This document shows positions 42,629 to 52,401 of a stretch of DNA of 64,000 nt, one piece after another. The notes under the pieces were generated by a model. That model saw only the letters and a program-made list of their open reading frames with translations. It did no database searches and was not told the origin of the DNA. The stretch's first letter is position 1. The number at the start of each line of letters is the position of its first letter. The DNA lies in NCBI RefSeq assembly GCF_001305515.1, contig NZ_LJYW01000001.1, forward strand, positions 2,031,382-2,095,381, given 5' to 3'. The stretch is from Prosthecodimorpha hirschii. Lineage in GTDB: Bacteria; Pseudomonadota; Alphaproteobacteria; Rhizobiales; Ancalomicrobiaceae. Both the position numbers and the translations under genes were made by a program.

Positions 42629-45568
42629 TCAATCCGGCCGCGCCGCCACCGGCGTCGGGGCCGGCGTCGGATGGCGGAACAGCAGGCGTTGGTAGAGCAG
42701 CCCGATGCCGATCAGGATCGCGCCGAGCGCGATGAAGGACAGCGCCCGCCAGATGCCGGTCAGGGCCGACATGTCGTAGAGGAACACCTTCAGCACGGTC
42801 AGCGTGACGATCAGCGAGGAGGCCAGCCGGGCCGGCTGCGAGGCCGCCAGCAGGCCGCCGATCAGGAGCGCGACGCCGAAGCCGAGCCAGACCGCCGAAT
42901 AGGTCCAGAGCTCTGCGTCGCTGGTCGGGCCGTGCCAGAGATCCGGCCCCTGGTAGACGCGGCGGACCATCAGGCTCATCCAGGCGAAGACGAGCACGAC
43001 GCCGAGCGTCCGGAGACTCATGATCAGCTGCGGCGGCCGTACGCCCTCGGAGAGTTTCGCGGCGAGCAGCGCGGCCGCGGCCGGCAGGAGATAGCCGAGC
43101 ATCAGGGTGGAGAAGACGAGATGGGCGACCGGCTCGCCGGTCAGCATCGGGTTTTCGAGCACCAGCGCGCCGAGGGCGGCGGCGGCGACGCCGGCGCCGG
43201 TGAAGATCACCCCGGCGGCATCGTAGACCCGCGAGCCGAGCCGGCCGGCGACCCGGGCGAGACCGGCGCTCATCAGGAAGGCCATGGTGGCGGAGAGGCC
43301 GACCTCGCCGAGATTCGATCCCGGCGCGAAGACATCGCCGTCATGCGACAGGTGGCGGATCTGGAAGAGCACGAGCAGGCCGGCGAAGATCACCGCCAGC
43401 GCTTCCAGGATGCGCTGCCAGACGTCGTCGCCACTCCGGCCGTCCACCCGGCCGCCCGTGCGACCGAAGGTCCAGGCCGCATAGGCGAAGCCGGCGGCCG
43501 GGATGCCGTAGCCGTAGAGCAGCCAGTTGAGGATCGGGCGCGTGCCGAGATCGTCGCCGACGATGCGCGGGTCCCAGAACACGCGCGCCAGCACGGCGAG
43601 GCCGGCGATGGCGGCGAGCGGGCGCAGCGCCGGGATCGGCCGGGCGCCGTGGACATGGGCGAGCGCCGGCACCATCAGGGCGAGCGCCACGGTCAGCGCG
43701 CCGCGTTCGAGCCCGATGGCGAGGCCGGCGCCGAGCGCCGCGATGCTGCCGACCGCATAGGCGGCGACGGCGCGTGCGGGCACGTCCGGCCGCTCCTGGC
43801 GTACGAGGAGCGCGGTCGCCGCCGCGAAGACCGCCGCCAGGACGAGGCCGCCGCCGGCAAAGGCGGCGCTCGATTCCCAGCCCGACGTCCGCAGCCAGGC
43901 GACGACCAGGATCATGACCGGACCGATCACGCCGGCCAGCGCGAACCAGCCGGCGGTGCGGTCGGCGCCGGGCGTCGCGCGGCGCGCGCCGAGGAAGCCG
44001 AAGCCGCCGGTCAGGGCACCGGCGAGGCCCGCCACGGTCAGGAAATCGACGACCACGCGCGGCCGCAGGGCGACCAGCCCGTCGGCCCCATAGGCGAAAG
44101 TATCCGCCCAGAAGGCCGGATTGACCTCGACCTTCCAGGCCAGCACCGAGATGACGGCGAGGAGGCTGGCGGCGAGCGTCGCCGGGGCGACCGCCGCCAC
44201 CCCCCAGGCGAGCGCGAAATGCCCGGCCACCACGATGGTGGCGAGCAGGCGGCTGCCGGTGCCCTGCAGGTCCTGCAGGGTGCCGACGAAGGCGAGCGCG
44301 GCGACGACCGACAGCCCCAGCACGGCGAAGCGGTCGGTCGGCCGGTCCTCCGGCAGCCGCGACCAGCCATGCAGCGAGACGACCAGGATGGCGGCGGTCA
44401 GTCCGTAGAGCCCGGCCACATAGGCGAGGAGCCAGCCGGTGTCCGGGCTCGGCCGGCCGATCTCGACCAGGATGGGGAAGAACCAGGCGGCGGCGAGGCC
44501 GAAGGCGCCGCCGGCAACCCAGCGCCAGAGCCGCAGCCGCGCCAGCCCGAAGGACGAGGCGGTGACGATGAGGAGATAGGAGACCAGCGCCGGGACGTTC
44601 GGATCCTTGCTCTCGACCAGGAGCGGCGTCGCATAGGCGCCGAGCAGGCCGAGCGCCGCCAGCCAGGGGCCGTGCAGCAGGGCGAGCGCCAGGGTGGCGA
44701 GGCCGACCAGACCCAGGCCGAGGAAGGCGGTCGCCGGGCCGATGAAGCCGTAAAGCGCATGCGCGCCATAGACGGTCGCGAAGGCGCCGATCGTGCCGGC
44801 CGCCGTCAGGGCGCCGGGGATATGGGCGACCGGGATCTCGCCGATCGGGCGGGTGATCTCGTTGCGGCGCAGATATTCGCCGGCGGCGAGCAGGGCGGCG
44901 GAGAACAGGGCCGCGAAGGCGATGCGCGCGGCCGGGCCGAAGAAGCCCTGCTCGATCGAATATTTGACCATGAAGACCGCACCGAGCGCGAGCGCCAGTC
45001 CGCCGATCCAGACGGTCCAGCGGGTGCCGAGGGTCTCCTCCAGGCTGCGGGACGGCGGAGCGGGCGGCGGCGGAACGGCCGCATCGCCGGCAGCCGCGGC
45101 GTCGGCGCGCGAGGGGTCCGCCGCCTCGGCGACGGCTTCGGCCGGGTCGCCCGAAGACGGTATCGGCCCCTCCGGACCGGCCTCGGCGGCGACGCGGGCC
45201 GCGCGAAGGGCCGAAGCCGCGTCCTCGGCGGCCTCTTGCATCTCCCGGAACCGGCCGATGACGGCGCCCCGCTCGTCGAGCATCACGGGGGCCGCGCCGG
45301 TCTCGCCCGCGGCGATCGGGGCGCCAAGGGCTGCAGTTCCCGCGACCGGGGCCGCCGTCGCCGCCCCTCCGGCCTCAAGCGCGATCAGGCGCCGCTCGAC
45401 CCGGTCGATGCGGCGGGCGACATCCTCCAGGGCGATCTCCAGCCCACGCCGGTTCGCCGTCAGATCGTTCAGGCGCCGACGGGCCCCGAGGCTGAAAAAG
45501 AACCCGACGACCCCGGACACGGGAATCGCGAGCATGATCAGTATGCCGAGGATTTCCAGACCGCCCAT
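42629..45568 (-). CDS. DUF2339 multi-spanning membrane protein
   Basis: A 979-residue protein: an N-terminal membrane segment, a coiled coil (about 30-70, with ANRRGLEIALEDVARRIDRV), an Ala/Pro-rich linker to about 175, and then some two dozen hydrophobic segments. This is the DUF2339 architecture, of unknown function, widespread in proteobacteria. Its 3' end converges with the MfnF-like gene two bases away. AGGGATGA precedes the ATG. Confidence 0.85.
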   Translation of the reverse strand: MGGLEILGILIMLAIPVSGVVGFFFSLGARRRLNDLTANRRGLEIALEDVARRIDRVERRLIALEAGGAATAAPVAGTAALGAPIAAGETGAAPVMLDERGAVIGRFREMQEAAEDAASALRAARVAAEAGPEGPIPSSGDPAEAVAEAADPSRADAAAAGDAAVPPPPAPPSRSLEETLGTRWTVWIGGLALALGAVFMVKYSIEQGFFGPAARIAFAALFSAALLAAGEYLRRNEITRPIGEIPVAHIPGALTAAGTIGAFATVYGAHALYGFIGPATAFLGLGLVGLATLALALLHGPWLAALGLLGAYATPLLVESKDPNVPALVSYLLIVTASSFGLARLRLWRWVAGGAFGLAAAWFFPILVEIGRPSPDTGWLLAYVAGLYGLTAAILVVSLHGWSRLPEDRPTDRFAVLGLSVVAALAFVGTLQDLQGTGSRLLATIVVAGHFALAWGVAAVAPATLAASLLAVISVLAWKVEVNPAFWADTFAYGADGLVALRPRVVVDFLTVAGLAGALTGGFGFLGARRATPGADRTAGWFALAGVIGPVMILVVAWLRTSGWESSAAFAGGGLVLAAVFAAATALLVRQERPDVPARAVAAYAVGSIAALGAGLAIGLERGALTVALALMVPALAHVHGARPIPALRPLAAIAGLAVLARVFWDPRIVGDDLGTRPILNWLLYGYGIPAAGFAYAAWTFGRTGGRVDGRSGDDVWQRILEALAVIFAGLLVLFQIRHLSHDGDVFAPGSNLGEVGLSATMAFLMSAGLARVAGRLGSRVYDAAGVIFTGAGVAAAALGALVLENPMLTGEPVAHLVFSTLMLGYLLPAAAALLAAKLSEGVRPPQLIMSLRTLGVVLVFAWMSLMVRRVYQGPDLWHGPTSDAELWTYSAVWLGFGVALLIGGLLAASQPARLASSLIVTLTVLKVFLYDMSALTGIWRALSFIALGAILIGIGLLYQRLLFRHPTPAPTPVAARPD

Positions 45569-45622
45569 GGTCGATCATCCCTAAAATGAACATTGTTCAT
45601 ATTAGCAGACGCACCCTCATTC

Positions 45623-45754
45623 TTCAAGGGGCGCTCCGCGCCGGCATGCTTCAAGGGGCGCTCCGCGCCGGTAGGCTGCAAAGGCGCTGCGCACCGTCAC
45701 GCTTCACGGGCGCTCCGTACCGTCGTGCTTCAAGAGCGCTGCGCGCCGGTCGGC
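45623..45754. repeat. Five imperfect 26-27 bp tandem repeats
   Basis: Units ttcaaggggcgctccgcgcc plus ggYaKgc repeat at 45623, 45650, 45677, 45703 and 45729, the last three more diverged and 26 bp long. They lie in the 361-base gap between DUF2339 and the next gene. No coding role is evident. Confidence 0.85.
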
Positions 45755-45929
45755 AGCGTCGCGCGGAAGCGATGTGCCCCACGCCCCGCGATCTCCGGCG
45801 TAGCGGACCAGGGAACACAACCCTGTTCTCCTTATGCGCGCAGTTCATCGATATTATTATTCTGGGATGCATGTCCGCCATCGTCCATGCTCGCTGTCCG
45901 CAAGACCGAAGACGACGCGGAGGACAGCC

Positions 45930-46193
45930 ATGCGGGCTGCAGCCACCACCCTTCTTCTCCTGTCCGCTCTCGCCTGGCCGTTCGGGGCCGGCGCCAACAC
46001 CATCGCGGCGCCCGACTCCGTCGCGGTGCCCGGCTCCGTCGCGGTACGCGGCACCGACGCGGTGCCCGGCAGGACGCCGTCGGCCCCGGCGGCCGTGACG
46101 GAGACGGCCGAGCGGCTGGCCTGCAGCGGCTGCGGCTGTCGCGGCGGCGGCGGCTATCGGCTGCCGAGCGGGAAATGCGCACCGCGGCGCTGA
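45930..46193 (+). CDS. Small exported Cys/Gly-rich protein with internal repeats
   Basis: An 87-residue protein with a signal peptide ([19 protein letters not shown]), a repetitive middle ([20 protein letters not shown]) and a C-terminal [19 protein letters not shown] motif. That C-terminal CGCRGG-Y-P-GKC pattern occurs in small secreted proteins of rhizobia; its role is unknown. CGGAGGACAGCC precedes the ATG at 45930. The repeats in the middle are likely expansion of a short DNA unit. Confidence 0.68.
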   Translation: MRAAATTLLLLSALAWPFGAGANTIAAPDSVAVPGSVAVRGTDAVPGRTPSAPAAVTETAERLACSGCGCRGGGGYRLPSGKCAPRR

Positions 46194-46354
46194 GCGCGAT
46201 GGACGTCGGGGTGCCGGGCGCTGAGCGCGCTCGACTCGACGTCGGGGCGCCGGGGTCCCGGCGAGCGTCGGGGCGCCAGCCCCCGGCCGGCGATGCCGAT
46301 TGCGGCCGGCCGGTGCGGCTTGCTAAGACACGGCCGTCCCATCCGGAGCCGCCC

Positions 46355-47224
46355 GTGCCCGCCCCCGACCACGTCGCCGAACCGGCCCCGGCCAAGCTGA
46401 ACCTCGCCCTGCATGTCACCGGGCGGCGGCCGGACGGCTATCACAGCCTCGACATGCTGGTCGCGTTCGCGCCTTTCGGCGACCGGGTGACGGCGGAGCC
46501 GGCCGAGACCCTGTCGCTCGCCCTCACCGGCTGTTTCGCGGCCGGCCTTTCCGCCGGTCTGGACAATCTCGTCCTCCGCGCGGCCGGCGCCCTGGCCGAC
46601 CGGGTCGCCGCGCGCGGGCGGCCGCGACCGGGCGCGCGGCTGACGCTCGACAAGGCCCTGCCGGTGGCCTCGGGCATCGGCGGCGGCTCGGCCGATGCGG
46701 CGGCGACGCTGAAGGCGCTGAACCGGCTCTGGGATGCCGGCCTCAATGACGCGGACCTGGCGGCGCTCGGGCTGGCGCTCGGCGCCGACGTGCCGATGTG
46801 CCTGGCCGGCCGGCCGGCACGGGTTTCCGGCATCGGCGAGACGGTCGCGCCGCTCGCCGGCCTGCCGGACTTCGCGCTCGTGCTGGTCAATCCGGGCGTG
46901 CCGGTCGCCACCCCGGACGTGTTCCGCGGGCTCGACCGGCGCGACAATCCGCCCCTGCCGGCCCTGCCGGCGCAATTCGCCGACCTCGATCATCTCGCCC
47001 GATGGCTCGGCGAGACCCGCAACGACCTGCGCGCGCCGGCGATCGGCCTCGTGCCCGCGGTGGCCGAGGCCGAGCGCGCGCTCGCCGCCTGTCCGGGCTG
47101 CCGCTTCGCGCGCATGTCCGGCTCGGGCGCGACCGTCTTCGGCCTCTTTCCCGATCGGATCGCCGCCGCCGGGGCCGCGCATGCGCTGCGCCGGACATTT
47201 CCGCATTGGTGGGTGGCGGATTGA
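46355..47224 (+). CDS. ispE: 4-diphosphocytidyl-2-C-methyl-D-erythritol kinase
   Basis: A 289-residue GHMP kinase with [19 protein letters not shown] at the N-terminus and [18 protein letters not shown], the ATP loop of IspE. It phosphorylates CDP-methylerythritol in the non-mevalonate isoprenoid pathway. The GTG start at 46355 has GGAG seven bases upstream. A polyprenyl diphosphate synthase lies 1.4 kb downstream on the other strand. Confidence 0.93.
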   Translation: MPAPDHVAEPAPAKLNLALHVTGRRPDGYHSLDMLVAFAPFGDRVTAEPAETLSLALTGCFAAGLSAGLDNLVLRAAGALADRVAARGRPRPGARLTLDKALPVASGIGGGSADAAATLKALNRLWDAGLNDADLAALGLALGADVPMCLAGRPARVSGIGETVAPLAGLPDFALVLVNPGVPVATPDVFRGLDRRDNPPLPALPAQFADLDHLARWLGETRNDLRAPAIGLVPAVAEAERALAACPGCRFARMSGSGATVFGLFPDRIAAAGAAHALRRTFPHWWVAD

Positions 47225-47334
47225 GCGGCTAGCCGGCCGATCCCGGTCATGTTAGCCACGAAACTCCGTGCGTCACCGAGTTGCGCTGCGCCGGCCTCTC
47301 CCCGAAGGTCCCCGTCGAGACAGGCCCGCCGGCC

Positions 47335-48543
47335 ATGCCGCTTCTCCATTTCATGCTCGTCGGCTGCGCCCAGCTCGTCGGCATCGGCACGATCTATTTC
47401 ACGATCGCGGTGATCGCGCCGGCCCTGTCGCGCGACACCGGCGTTTCGCTCGCCATGGTCTTCGGCCTGCTCAGTTCCGCCATGCTGACCGCCGGCCTGC
47501 TCGGTCCGACGCTCGGCCGCCAGATCGATCGCGGCGGCGCGCGCGGCATCCTGATCGCCGGCTCGGTGATGGGTGCGCTCGGGCTGGTCGGACTGTCGGC
47601 CGCCCAGGGGGTGGCGAGCATCGGCCTGTCGCTGCTGGCCCTGCAGATCGGCAGCCAGATGGCGCTCTACGAGACCATCTTTCCGGCCCTCGCCAAGGTC
47701 GATGCGGCCGGCGCGCGGCGGCGGATCGCCACCGTGACGCTGTTCGGCGGCTTCGCCTCGACCGTCTTCTGGCCGGTGACCGGCCTCCTCTCCGACTGGC
47801 TCGGCTGGCGACAGGCCCTGATGGTCCTGGCGGCGCTGGAGCTTGCGGTCTGCATCCCGATCTATGTCGTCGCCTTCGCGCCGCGCCGGCAGATCCTCGA
47901 GCCCTCGTCGGACATCCGGCCTGCGGAGCCCGCGGCCGCCCTGCCGCCGGTCGAACCGCTGCCGCGCCGGGCCGCCCTGCAGGTCGGCATCCTGCTGGCG
48001 ATCGCGATCGCGGCGATGAGCTTCGTGTTCAATGCCATCGAGCTGACCTTCGCGGCGCTGTTCGCCTCGCTCGGCGCCGCGCCCGGCACGATCATCGCCA
48101 TCGCGGCCATGAAGGGACCGGCCTCGGTGATCGCGCGCGCGGCCGAACTGATCGCGGGCGAGCGCGTGCATCCGCTGACCAAGGGCATCGCCATGACGGC
48201 CGGCATGGCGCTTTCGCTGGTCATCGGGGCCTTCGGCGCGCCGAATCCGGTCGCGCTCTGGGTCTTCGCGATGCTGCTCGGCACCACCCAGGGGCTGTTC
48301 TCGATCGTGCGCGGCACGATCCCGCTCGCCCTGTTCGGCGCCGGCGGCTTCGGAGAACTGCTCGGCCGGATCGGCATCGCCCGGCAGATGGCGATCGCCT
48401 CCGCCCCGGCCGTCACCGCCTTCGTCATCGACCATGCCGGCGCCGACCACGCGCTTGGGCTGATGGCCGTGCTGAGCCTGGTCGCGCTCGTCGCGCTGGC
48501 GGCGGTCGCCCGGATCGTCGCCGGGGTCCGCGCCGCCGCCTGA
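47335..48543 (+). CDS. MFS transporter
   Basis: A 402-residue membrane protein with about twelve hydrophobic segments and an MFS-like loop LGRQIDRGGARG (about 60-71) after helix two. A central cytoplasmic loop is near residues 180-215. The substrate cannot be inferred. ATG at 47335 begins just before the first helix; the ribosome site is weak. Confidence 0.82.
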   Translation: MPLLHFMLVGCAQLVGIGTIYFTIAVIAPALSRDTGVSLAMVFGLLSSAMLTAGLLGPTLGRQIDRGGARGILIAGSVMGALGLVGLSAAQGVASIGLSLLALQIGSQMALYETIFPALAKVDAAGARRRIATVTLFGGFASTVFWPVTGLLSDWLGWRQALMVLAALELAVCIPIYVVAFAPRRQILEPSSDIRPAEPAAALPPVEPLPRRAALQVGILLAIAIAAMSFVFNAIELTFAALFASLGAAPGTIIAIAAMKGPASVIARAAELIAGERVHPLTKGIAMTAGMALSLVIGAFGAPNPVALWVFAMLLGTTQGLFSIVRGTIPLALFGAGGFGELLGRIGIARQMAIASAPAVTAFVIDHAGADHALGLMAVLSLVALVALAAVARIVAGVRAAA

Positions 48544-48630
48544 CCGGCGACCTTATGGCCCGCCCAACGGCGCCGGCAAGCCGCGAGACGCGGAGTCGGC
48601 GGCAAGCCCGGGCGTCAGACGGTGTGGTCG

Positions 48631-49647
48631 TCAGTAGGCGCGGGCGACGCAGAACTCGACGACTTCGAGCAGCGCGCGCTTGTGCTCGCTCTCGCGGAAC
48701 GGCGCCAGCGCATCGCGCGCGACGGCACCATAGTGGCGCGCCCGGTCGACCGTGTCGGCGAGCGCATTGTGGCGCTTCATCAGGTCGACGGCGCGGCCGA
48801 GATCGCCCTCGCCGATCTCCCCGCCCTGCAGGCAGCGCGTCCAGAAGGCGCGATCCTCGTCCGAGCCGCGCCGATAGGCGAGCACGACCGGCAGGGTGAT
48901 CTTGCCCTCGCGGAAGTCGTCGCCGACATTCTTGCCGAGCTTGGCCGACGAGCCGCCATAGTCGAGCGCATCGTCGACGAGCTGGAAGGCGAGGCCGAGA
49001 TTGGTGCCGTAGCTGCGGAAGGCGGCCTGCTCGCCGCGCGGCCGGCCGGCCACGACCGGGCCGACCTCGGCCGCCGCCGAGAACAGCGCCGCCGTCTTGG
49101 CCCGGATCACCGCCAGATACTCGTCCTCGGTGGTGGCCATGTTCTTGGCCGCGGCGAGCTGCATCACCTCGCCCTCGGCGATGATCGCCGCCGCATCGGA
49201 CAGGATCGACAGGGCCTGCATGACGCCGACCTCGACCATCATCCGGAAGGCCTGGCCGAGCAGGTAGTCGCCGACCAGGACGCTGGCCTGGTTGCCCCAC
49301 AGCTTGCGCGCGGCCAGCTTGCCGCGGCGCATGTCGCTCTCGTCGACCACGTCGTCGTGCAGCAGCGTGGCGGTGTGCATGAACTCGACCGCGGTGGCGA
49401 GCCGGATATGGCCGTCCTCCCGATAGCCGCACATCTGCGCGGCGGCGAGGGTCAGCATCGGGCGCAGCCGCTTGCCGCCGGAAGAGATCAGGTGGTTGGC
49501 CACCTCCGGGATCATGGCGACATCCGAGCCCGCCTTGGACAGGATCAGAGCGTTGACGCGGTCCATGTCGTCGGTGACGAGGCCGATGAGCCGGTCGATC
49601 GACGGCTCCGGATTCTGGATCTCTTCAAAAGGTACGACGACGCCCAC
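48631..49647 (-). CDS. ispB: All-trans polyprenyl (octa/decaprenyl) diphosphate synthase
   Basis: A 338-residue trans-prenyltransferase with both aspartate-rich motifs, LLHDDVVDESDMRRG and FQLVDDALDYGG. It makes the ubiquinone side chain. The frame is open from 49707, but the start is GTG at 49647 because TAAGGAG lies eight bases upstream and VGVVVPFEEIQ is the usual N-terminus. In alphaproteobacteria the product is usually decaprenyl diphosphate; chain length cannot be read here. Confidence 0.92.
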   Translation of the reverse strand: MGVVVPFEEIQNPEPSIDRLIGLVTDDMDRVNALILSKAGSDVAMIPEVANHLISSGGKRLRPMLTLAAAQMCGYREDGHIRLATAVEFMHTATLLHDDVVDESDMRRGKLAARKLWGNQASVLVGDYLLGQAFRMMVEVGVMQALSILSDAAAIIAEGEVMQLAAAKNMATTEDEYLAVIRAKTAALFSAAAEVGPVVAGRPRGEQAAFRSYGTNLGLAFQLVDDALDYGGSSAKLGKNVGDDFREGKITLPVVLAYRRGSDEDRAFWTRCLQGGEIGEGDLGRAVDLMKRHNALADTVDRARHYGAVARDALAPFRESEHKRALLEVVEFCVARAY

Positions 49648-49808
49648 GGAGGAAGGCTCCTTATTTCGTGCGCGCGGGAGCATAGGGATGTGGCGGTCCG
49701 GGGACAAGAGACGCTGACGTCGTGGATCGTCACCGAGATAGTCCCGCCATGCGGGAATGAATTCCGTCGGCGCCCGGGATGCTCTAAGCTTGACCGGCGG
49801 GAGGACTC

Positions 49809-50048
49809 ATGACGATGGAAGAACTGGTGCGTTCGAACGACATCGTCCTGATCACGACGGTGGATGCGCTGCTCCAGGGCGCGGGCATCGCCCATCTCCT
49901 GCTCGACACCCATATGGCGACGCTGGAAGGCTCGCTCGGCATCCTGCCGCGGCGCATCCTGGTCGACAGCGAAGAGATCGCGCGCGCCCGGCGCATCCTG
50001 ACCGATGCCGGCCTCGGCCACGAACTGCGTCCGGCGAAAAGCGCGTGA
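49809..50048 (+). CDS. DUF2007 family protein
   Basis: A 79-residue protein with ELVRSNDIVLITTVDALLQG and ILVDSEEIARARRILTDAG, matching DUF2007 (putative signal-transducing protein). It is typically found beside the polyprenyl synthase and a tRNA methyltransferase in Rhizobiales, as here. GGGAGGA precedes the ATG. It overlaps the methyltransferase gene as GTGA. Confidence 0.85.
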   Translation: MTMEELVRSNDIVLITTVDALLQGAGIAHLLLDTHMATLEGSLGILPRRILVDSEEIARARRILTDAGLGHELRPAKSA

Positions 50049-51031
50049 GCGCGGTGCCTGCAGCCGCCGCGTCGCCGGCACCGGACGGTGCGCCATCCGG
50101 TGAAGCGGCCGGCGGAGCGCACGCCCATCCGCCGCCTCCCGGCGATCCCGCCACCACGCTCGACCGGTTCCTCGGCGGGCGCCTGATCATCGAGCAGCCC
50201 GCGCGCGGCGCGCATCGCGCCGGGCTCGACGCCATCCTGCTGGCCGCAACCGTCCCGGCCGGGGCCCGAGGCTTGCTGGTCGATCTCGGCGCCGGCGTCG
50301 GCACCGCCGGGCTGGCGGCCGGCCTGCGCGCGCCCGACCTGGCGCTTCACCTGGTCGAGCGCGATCCGGCGACCGCGCGGCTCGCCCGGGCCAATGCGGC
50401 CCGGCTGGCGGCCCAGTTGGCGGCCATTGGGCGGATGGCGCCGATCTCGGTGATCGAGATCGACATCGCCGCCAAGGCGTCGCTGCGCGAGGCGGCCGGG
50501 CTCGGGCGCGAAAGTGCCGATATCGTGATCATGAACCCGCCCTATTTCGCCCCGGCCCGGGTGCGCGCCTCGCCGGCCGGCGCCCGCGCGGCCGCCCATG
50601 TGCTGCCCGAGGCGGCCGGACGGCCGGAGGCGGCCGGACGGGTCGAGCCGGGCGACGCCGGCCCGGATGCCCCCGGCCCGGACGCCTCCGGTCCGCACCG
50701 CCCGCCACGGCGCGAGGGCGAACCCGGCGGTCTGGCGGTCTGGACGCGCGCGGCGGCGGCGCTCGCCCGGCCGGACGGGAGGCTGGCGCTGATCTTCCGC
50801 GGCGACGCGCTCGGCGAAATTCTGGCCGCCCTCGACGGCCGCTTCGGCGCGCTCGCCATCCGGCCGATCCATCCGCGCGACGGGATGCCGGCGCACCGGC
50901 TCCTGGTCACCGGCCGCAAGGGCAGCCGGGCCGCGCCCACGATCCTGCCCGGACTCGTGCTGCATCCGCCCGCGGGCAGCGACTATCTGCCCGGGGCGGA
51001 TGCGATCCTGCGCGGGGAATCCGGTCTGTGA
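50045..51031 (+). CDS. TrmN6-like SAM-dependent methyltransferase
   Basis: A 328-residue methyltransferase with LVDLGAGVGTAGLAAGL (SAM loop, about 79-95) and the catalytic IVIMNPPYF (about 161-169), the N6-adenine-type motif of tRNA1(Val) A37 methyltransferases. A GTG start overlaps the DUF2007 stop. It has a disordered Ala/Pro N-terminus (about 40 residues) and an unusual Pro/Gly/Asp-rich insertion at about residues 194-228, between the NPPY motif and the last strands. Specificity for tRNA is inferred from the family. Confidence 0.8.
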   Translation: MSAVPAAAASPAPDGAPSGEAAGGAHAHPPPPGDPATTLDRFLGGRLIIEQPARGAHRAGLDAILLAATVPAGARGLLVDLGAGVGTAGLAAGLRAPDLALHLVERDPATARLARANAARLAAQLAAIGRMAPISVIEIDIAAKASLREAAGLGRESADIVIMNPPYFAPARVRASPAGARAAAHVLPEAAGRPEAAGRVEPGDAGPDAPGPDASGPHRPPRREGEPGGLAVWTRAAAALARPDGRLALIFRGDALGEILAALDGRFGALAIRPIHPRDGMPAHRLLVTGRKGSRAAPTILPGLVLHPPAGSDYLPGADAILRGESGL

Positions 51032-51138
51032 CGGCCGGACCGGCGCCCGACGACCGACGGCTGGCGGGCGACGACCGGCGGGCGGCGCCCGATGACCGGC
51101 AAGGGTCCGCGATCGGATGCGACCCCTGAGATCTTCGA

Positions 51139-52266
51139 TCAGCCGATCCGGACCGCCGACAGCAGGCGATCGAGGCCGGACATCAGCGCCATCGACGGCG
51201 ACGGCGAGTGGTTGCGATCGAAATAGGGCATGTTCTTCGGCGCGTCCCAGTCGACCGCATATCTGTTGTCGGAAAGATAATCGCGGATGGGTTCGTTGAT
51301 CTCATTTCTCGCCGACATGTGCTTTTCGTAGGCGTTCTTGAGCTTGCCGAGCTTACCCGACGGATCGGCGTCGCCGAAACCCTGGAGCTCGTGCCGCGCG
51401 CCAAGGTCGTCCAGGAACAGCGGCGCATTCTGATCGTTCGGCGTCCGGATCCCGTAGTGCCGGGCGATTTCCGAGGAAAGGATGGATTCCGGATTGAACC
51501 AGCGCCGGTTGGCGATGCCGCACAGGTCGTTGACGAGATTGTCCCGGTTGTTGGACGTCTCGAAATCCCGGAAGACCTTGTCGAGGTCGGCCTTGCCGCC
51601 GAAGCTGTCCTTCGGGAACAGGGCTTTGAGCAGGGTCTTGGTGCCGTCGTCGAGCGGCGCGCCATTGTTGAGATTGTCGATGATCGCCAGCGCGGTGCCG
51701 GCGCCGAGTTCCGGGATGCAGAGCCCCTTCACGGCCAGGTCGACCTCGTTCGACTTGTTGCCGCCGTTGATCTGGCCGAACGCGAAGGCGATCCCCGGGA
51801 GATTGTCCTTGAAGGCCGTGGTCAGGTCGCCGCCGTTCTGCAGCGACCGCGCCAGATCGTCGATGGACCCGGCGATCCGCTCGGCGTCGTCCAGCTGCTG
51901 CTTGATCGCGATGACGTCCTGGTTGGTCATCCGGGCGACGACATCGCCATCCTGGTTGACGAAGCGGCTCATCAACCGATCGGCCAGCGCCTGCACCTTC
52001 GGGTTCTTGCCCTGGACGTAATTGTCGACGCTCTTCTTGACCTCGAGCGTGCCGGCGTCCTGGCGCTCCGGGTTGCTCTTGTTGAAGAGCGACCGAAAGC
52101 CGCCCTTGTGGCCATAGACCACGACCCCGCCCAGTCCGTCGCTCTTGGCGCGGATATGGCCATCGGCCTTGGACTGCGAGGCGACGTTGGCGATGTCGTC
52201 GAGGGACGCGACGTTCTGGTTGCCGGTCGGCGTGTGGGCGATGCGGTTGGTGTTGAGATTGACCAT
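51139..52266 (-). CDS. Effector-like protein A (tandem paralogue with conserved N-terminus)
   Basis: A 375-residue protein of no family I know, without signal peptide or membrane segment. Residues 1-79 (VNLNTNRIAHTPTGNQNVAS onward) match protein B at 75 positions; differences are at 26, 36, 37 and 67. After residue 79 similarity drops sharply but a common scaffold remains (FVxxxGDV, TNQDV, LFLDDLGARHELQGF, LKNAYEKHM). The polar, Asn/Ser/Thr/Gln-rich N-terminus and upstream CesT-like chaperone gene suggest a type III secretion-type substrate, but no secretion apparatus is in the window. ATG at 52266 follows GGAGGACCAGGTC. Confidence 0.8.
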   Translation of the reverse strand: MVNLNTNRIAHTPTGNQNVASLDDIANVASQSKADGHIRAKSDGLGGVVVYGHKGGFRSLFNKSNPERQDAGTLEVKKSVDNYVQGKNPKVQALADRLMSRFVNQDGDVVARMTNQDVIAIKQQLDDAERIAGSIDDLARSLQNGGDLTTAFKDNLPGIAFAFGQINGGNKSNEVDLAVKGLCIPELGAGTALAIIDNLNNGAPLDDGTKTLLKALFPKDSFGGKADLDKVFRDFETSNNRDNLVNDLCGIANRRWFNPESILSSEIARHYGIRTPNDQNAPLFLDDLGARHELQGFGDADPSGKLGKLKNAYEKHMSARNEINEPIRDYLSDNRYAVDWDAPKNMPYFDRNHSPSPSMALMSGLDRLLSAVRIG

Positions 52267-52360
52267 GACCTGGTCCTCCACATCTCTGAAAGGGTCGACT
52301 GTCGGGGGTGGCCGGGCTCAGACCCGCATCATCATCTCGTCGCCGGACAGCGGCTGCGTC
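52030..52360. repeat. Near-identical DNA block shared with 53254-53584
   Basis: From codon 79 of protein A through its start, leader and the chaperone 3' end copy, the DNA is almost identical to the block 53254-53584 of the B-chaperone junction. Outside the block the genes have diverged strongly, so the block marks recent duplication or gene conversion. Confidence 0.8.
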
Positions 52361-52401
52361 GCCCGGACAGCGGCTGCGCCGGCTCGGCCGGCGCGGCGGC
52401 C
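52318..52401 (-). pseudogene. Duplicated 3' fragment of the CesT-like chaperone gene
   Basis: The stretch repeats the last 20 or so codons of the chaperone gene (53542-53997), including the SGDEMMMRV ending and TGA at 52318. A 20 bp tandem duplication (52341-52360 and 52361-52380) shifts the frame. It starts immediately after the stop of protein B. It is a footprint of the duplication that created the tandem pair. Confidence 0.8.

Noticed and set aside
48631-49707. Longer version of the polyprenyl synthase starting at 49707 or 49683
   Set aside because: Those starts lack a Shine-Dalgarno, whereas GTG at 49647 has TAAGGAG at the right distance and gives the usual N-terminus.
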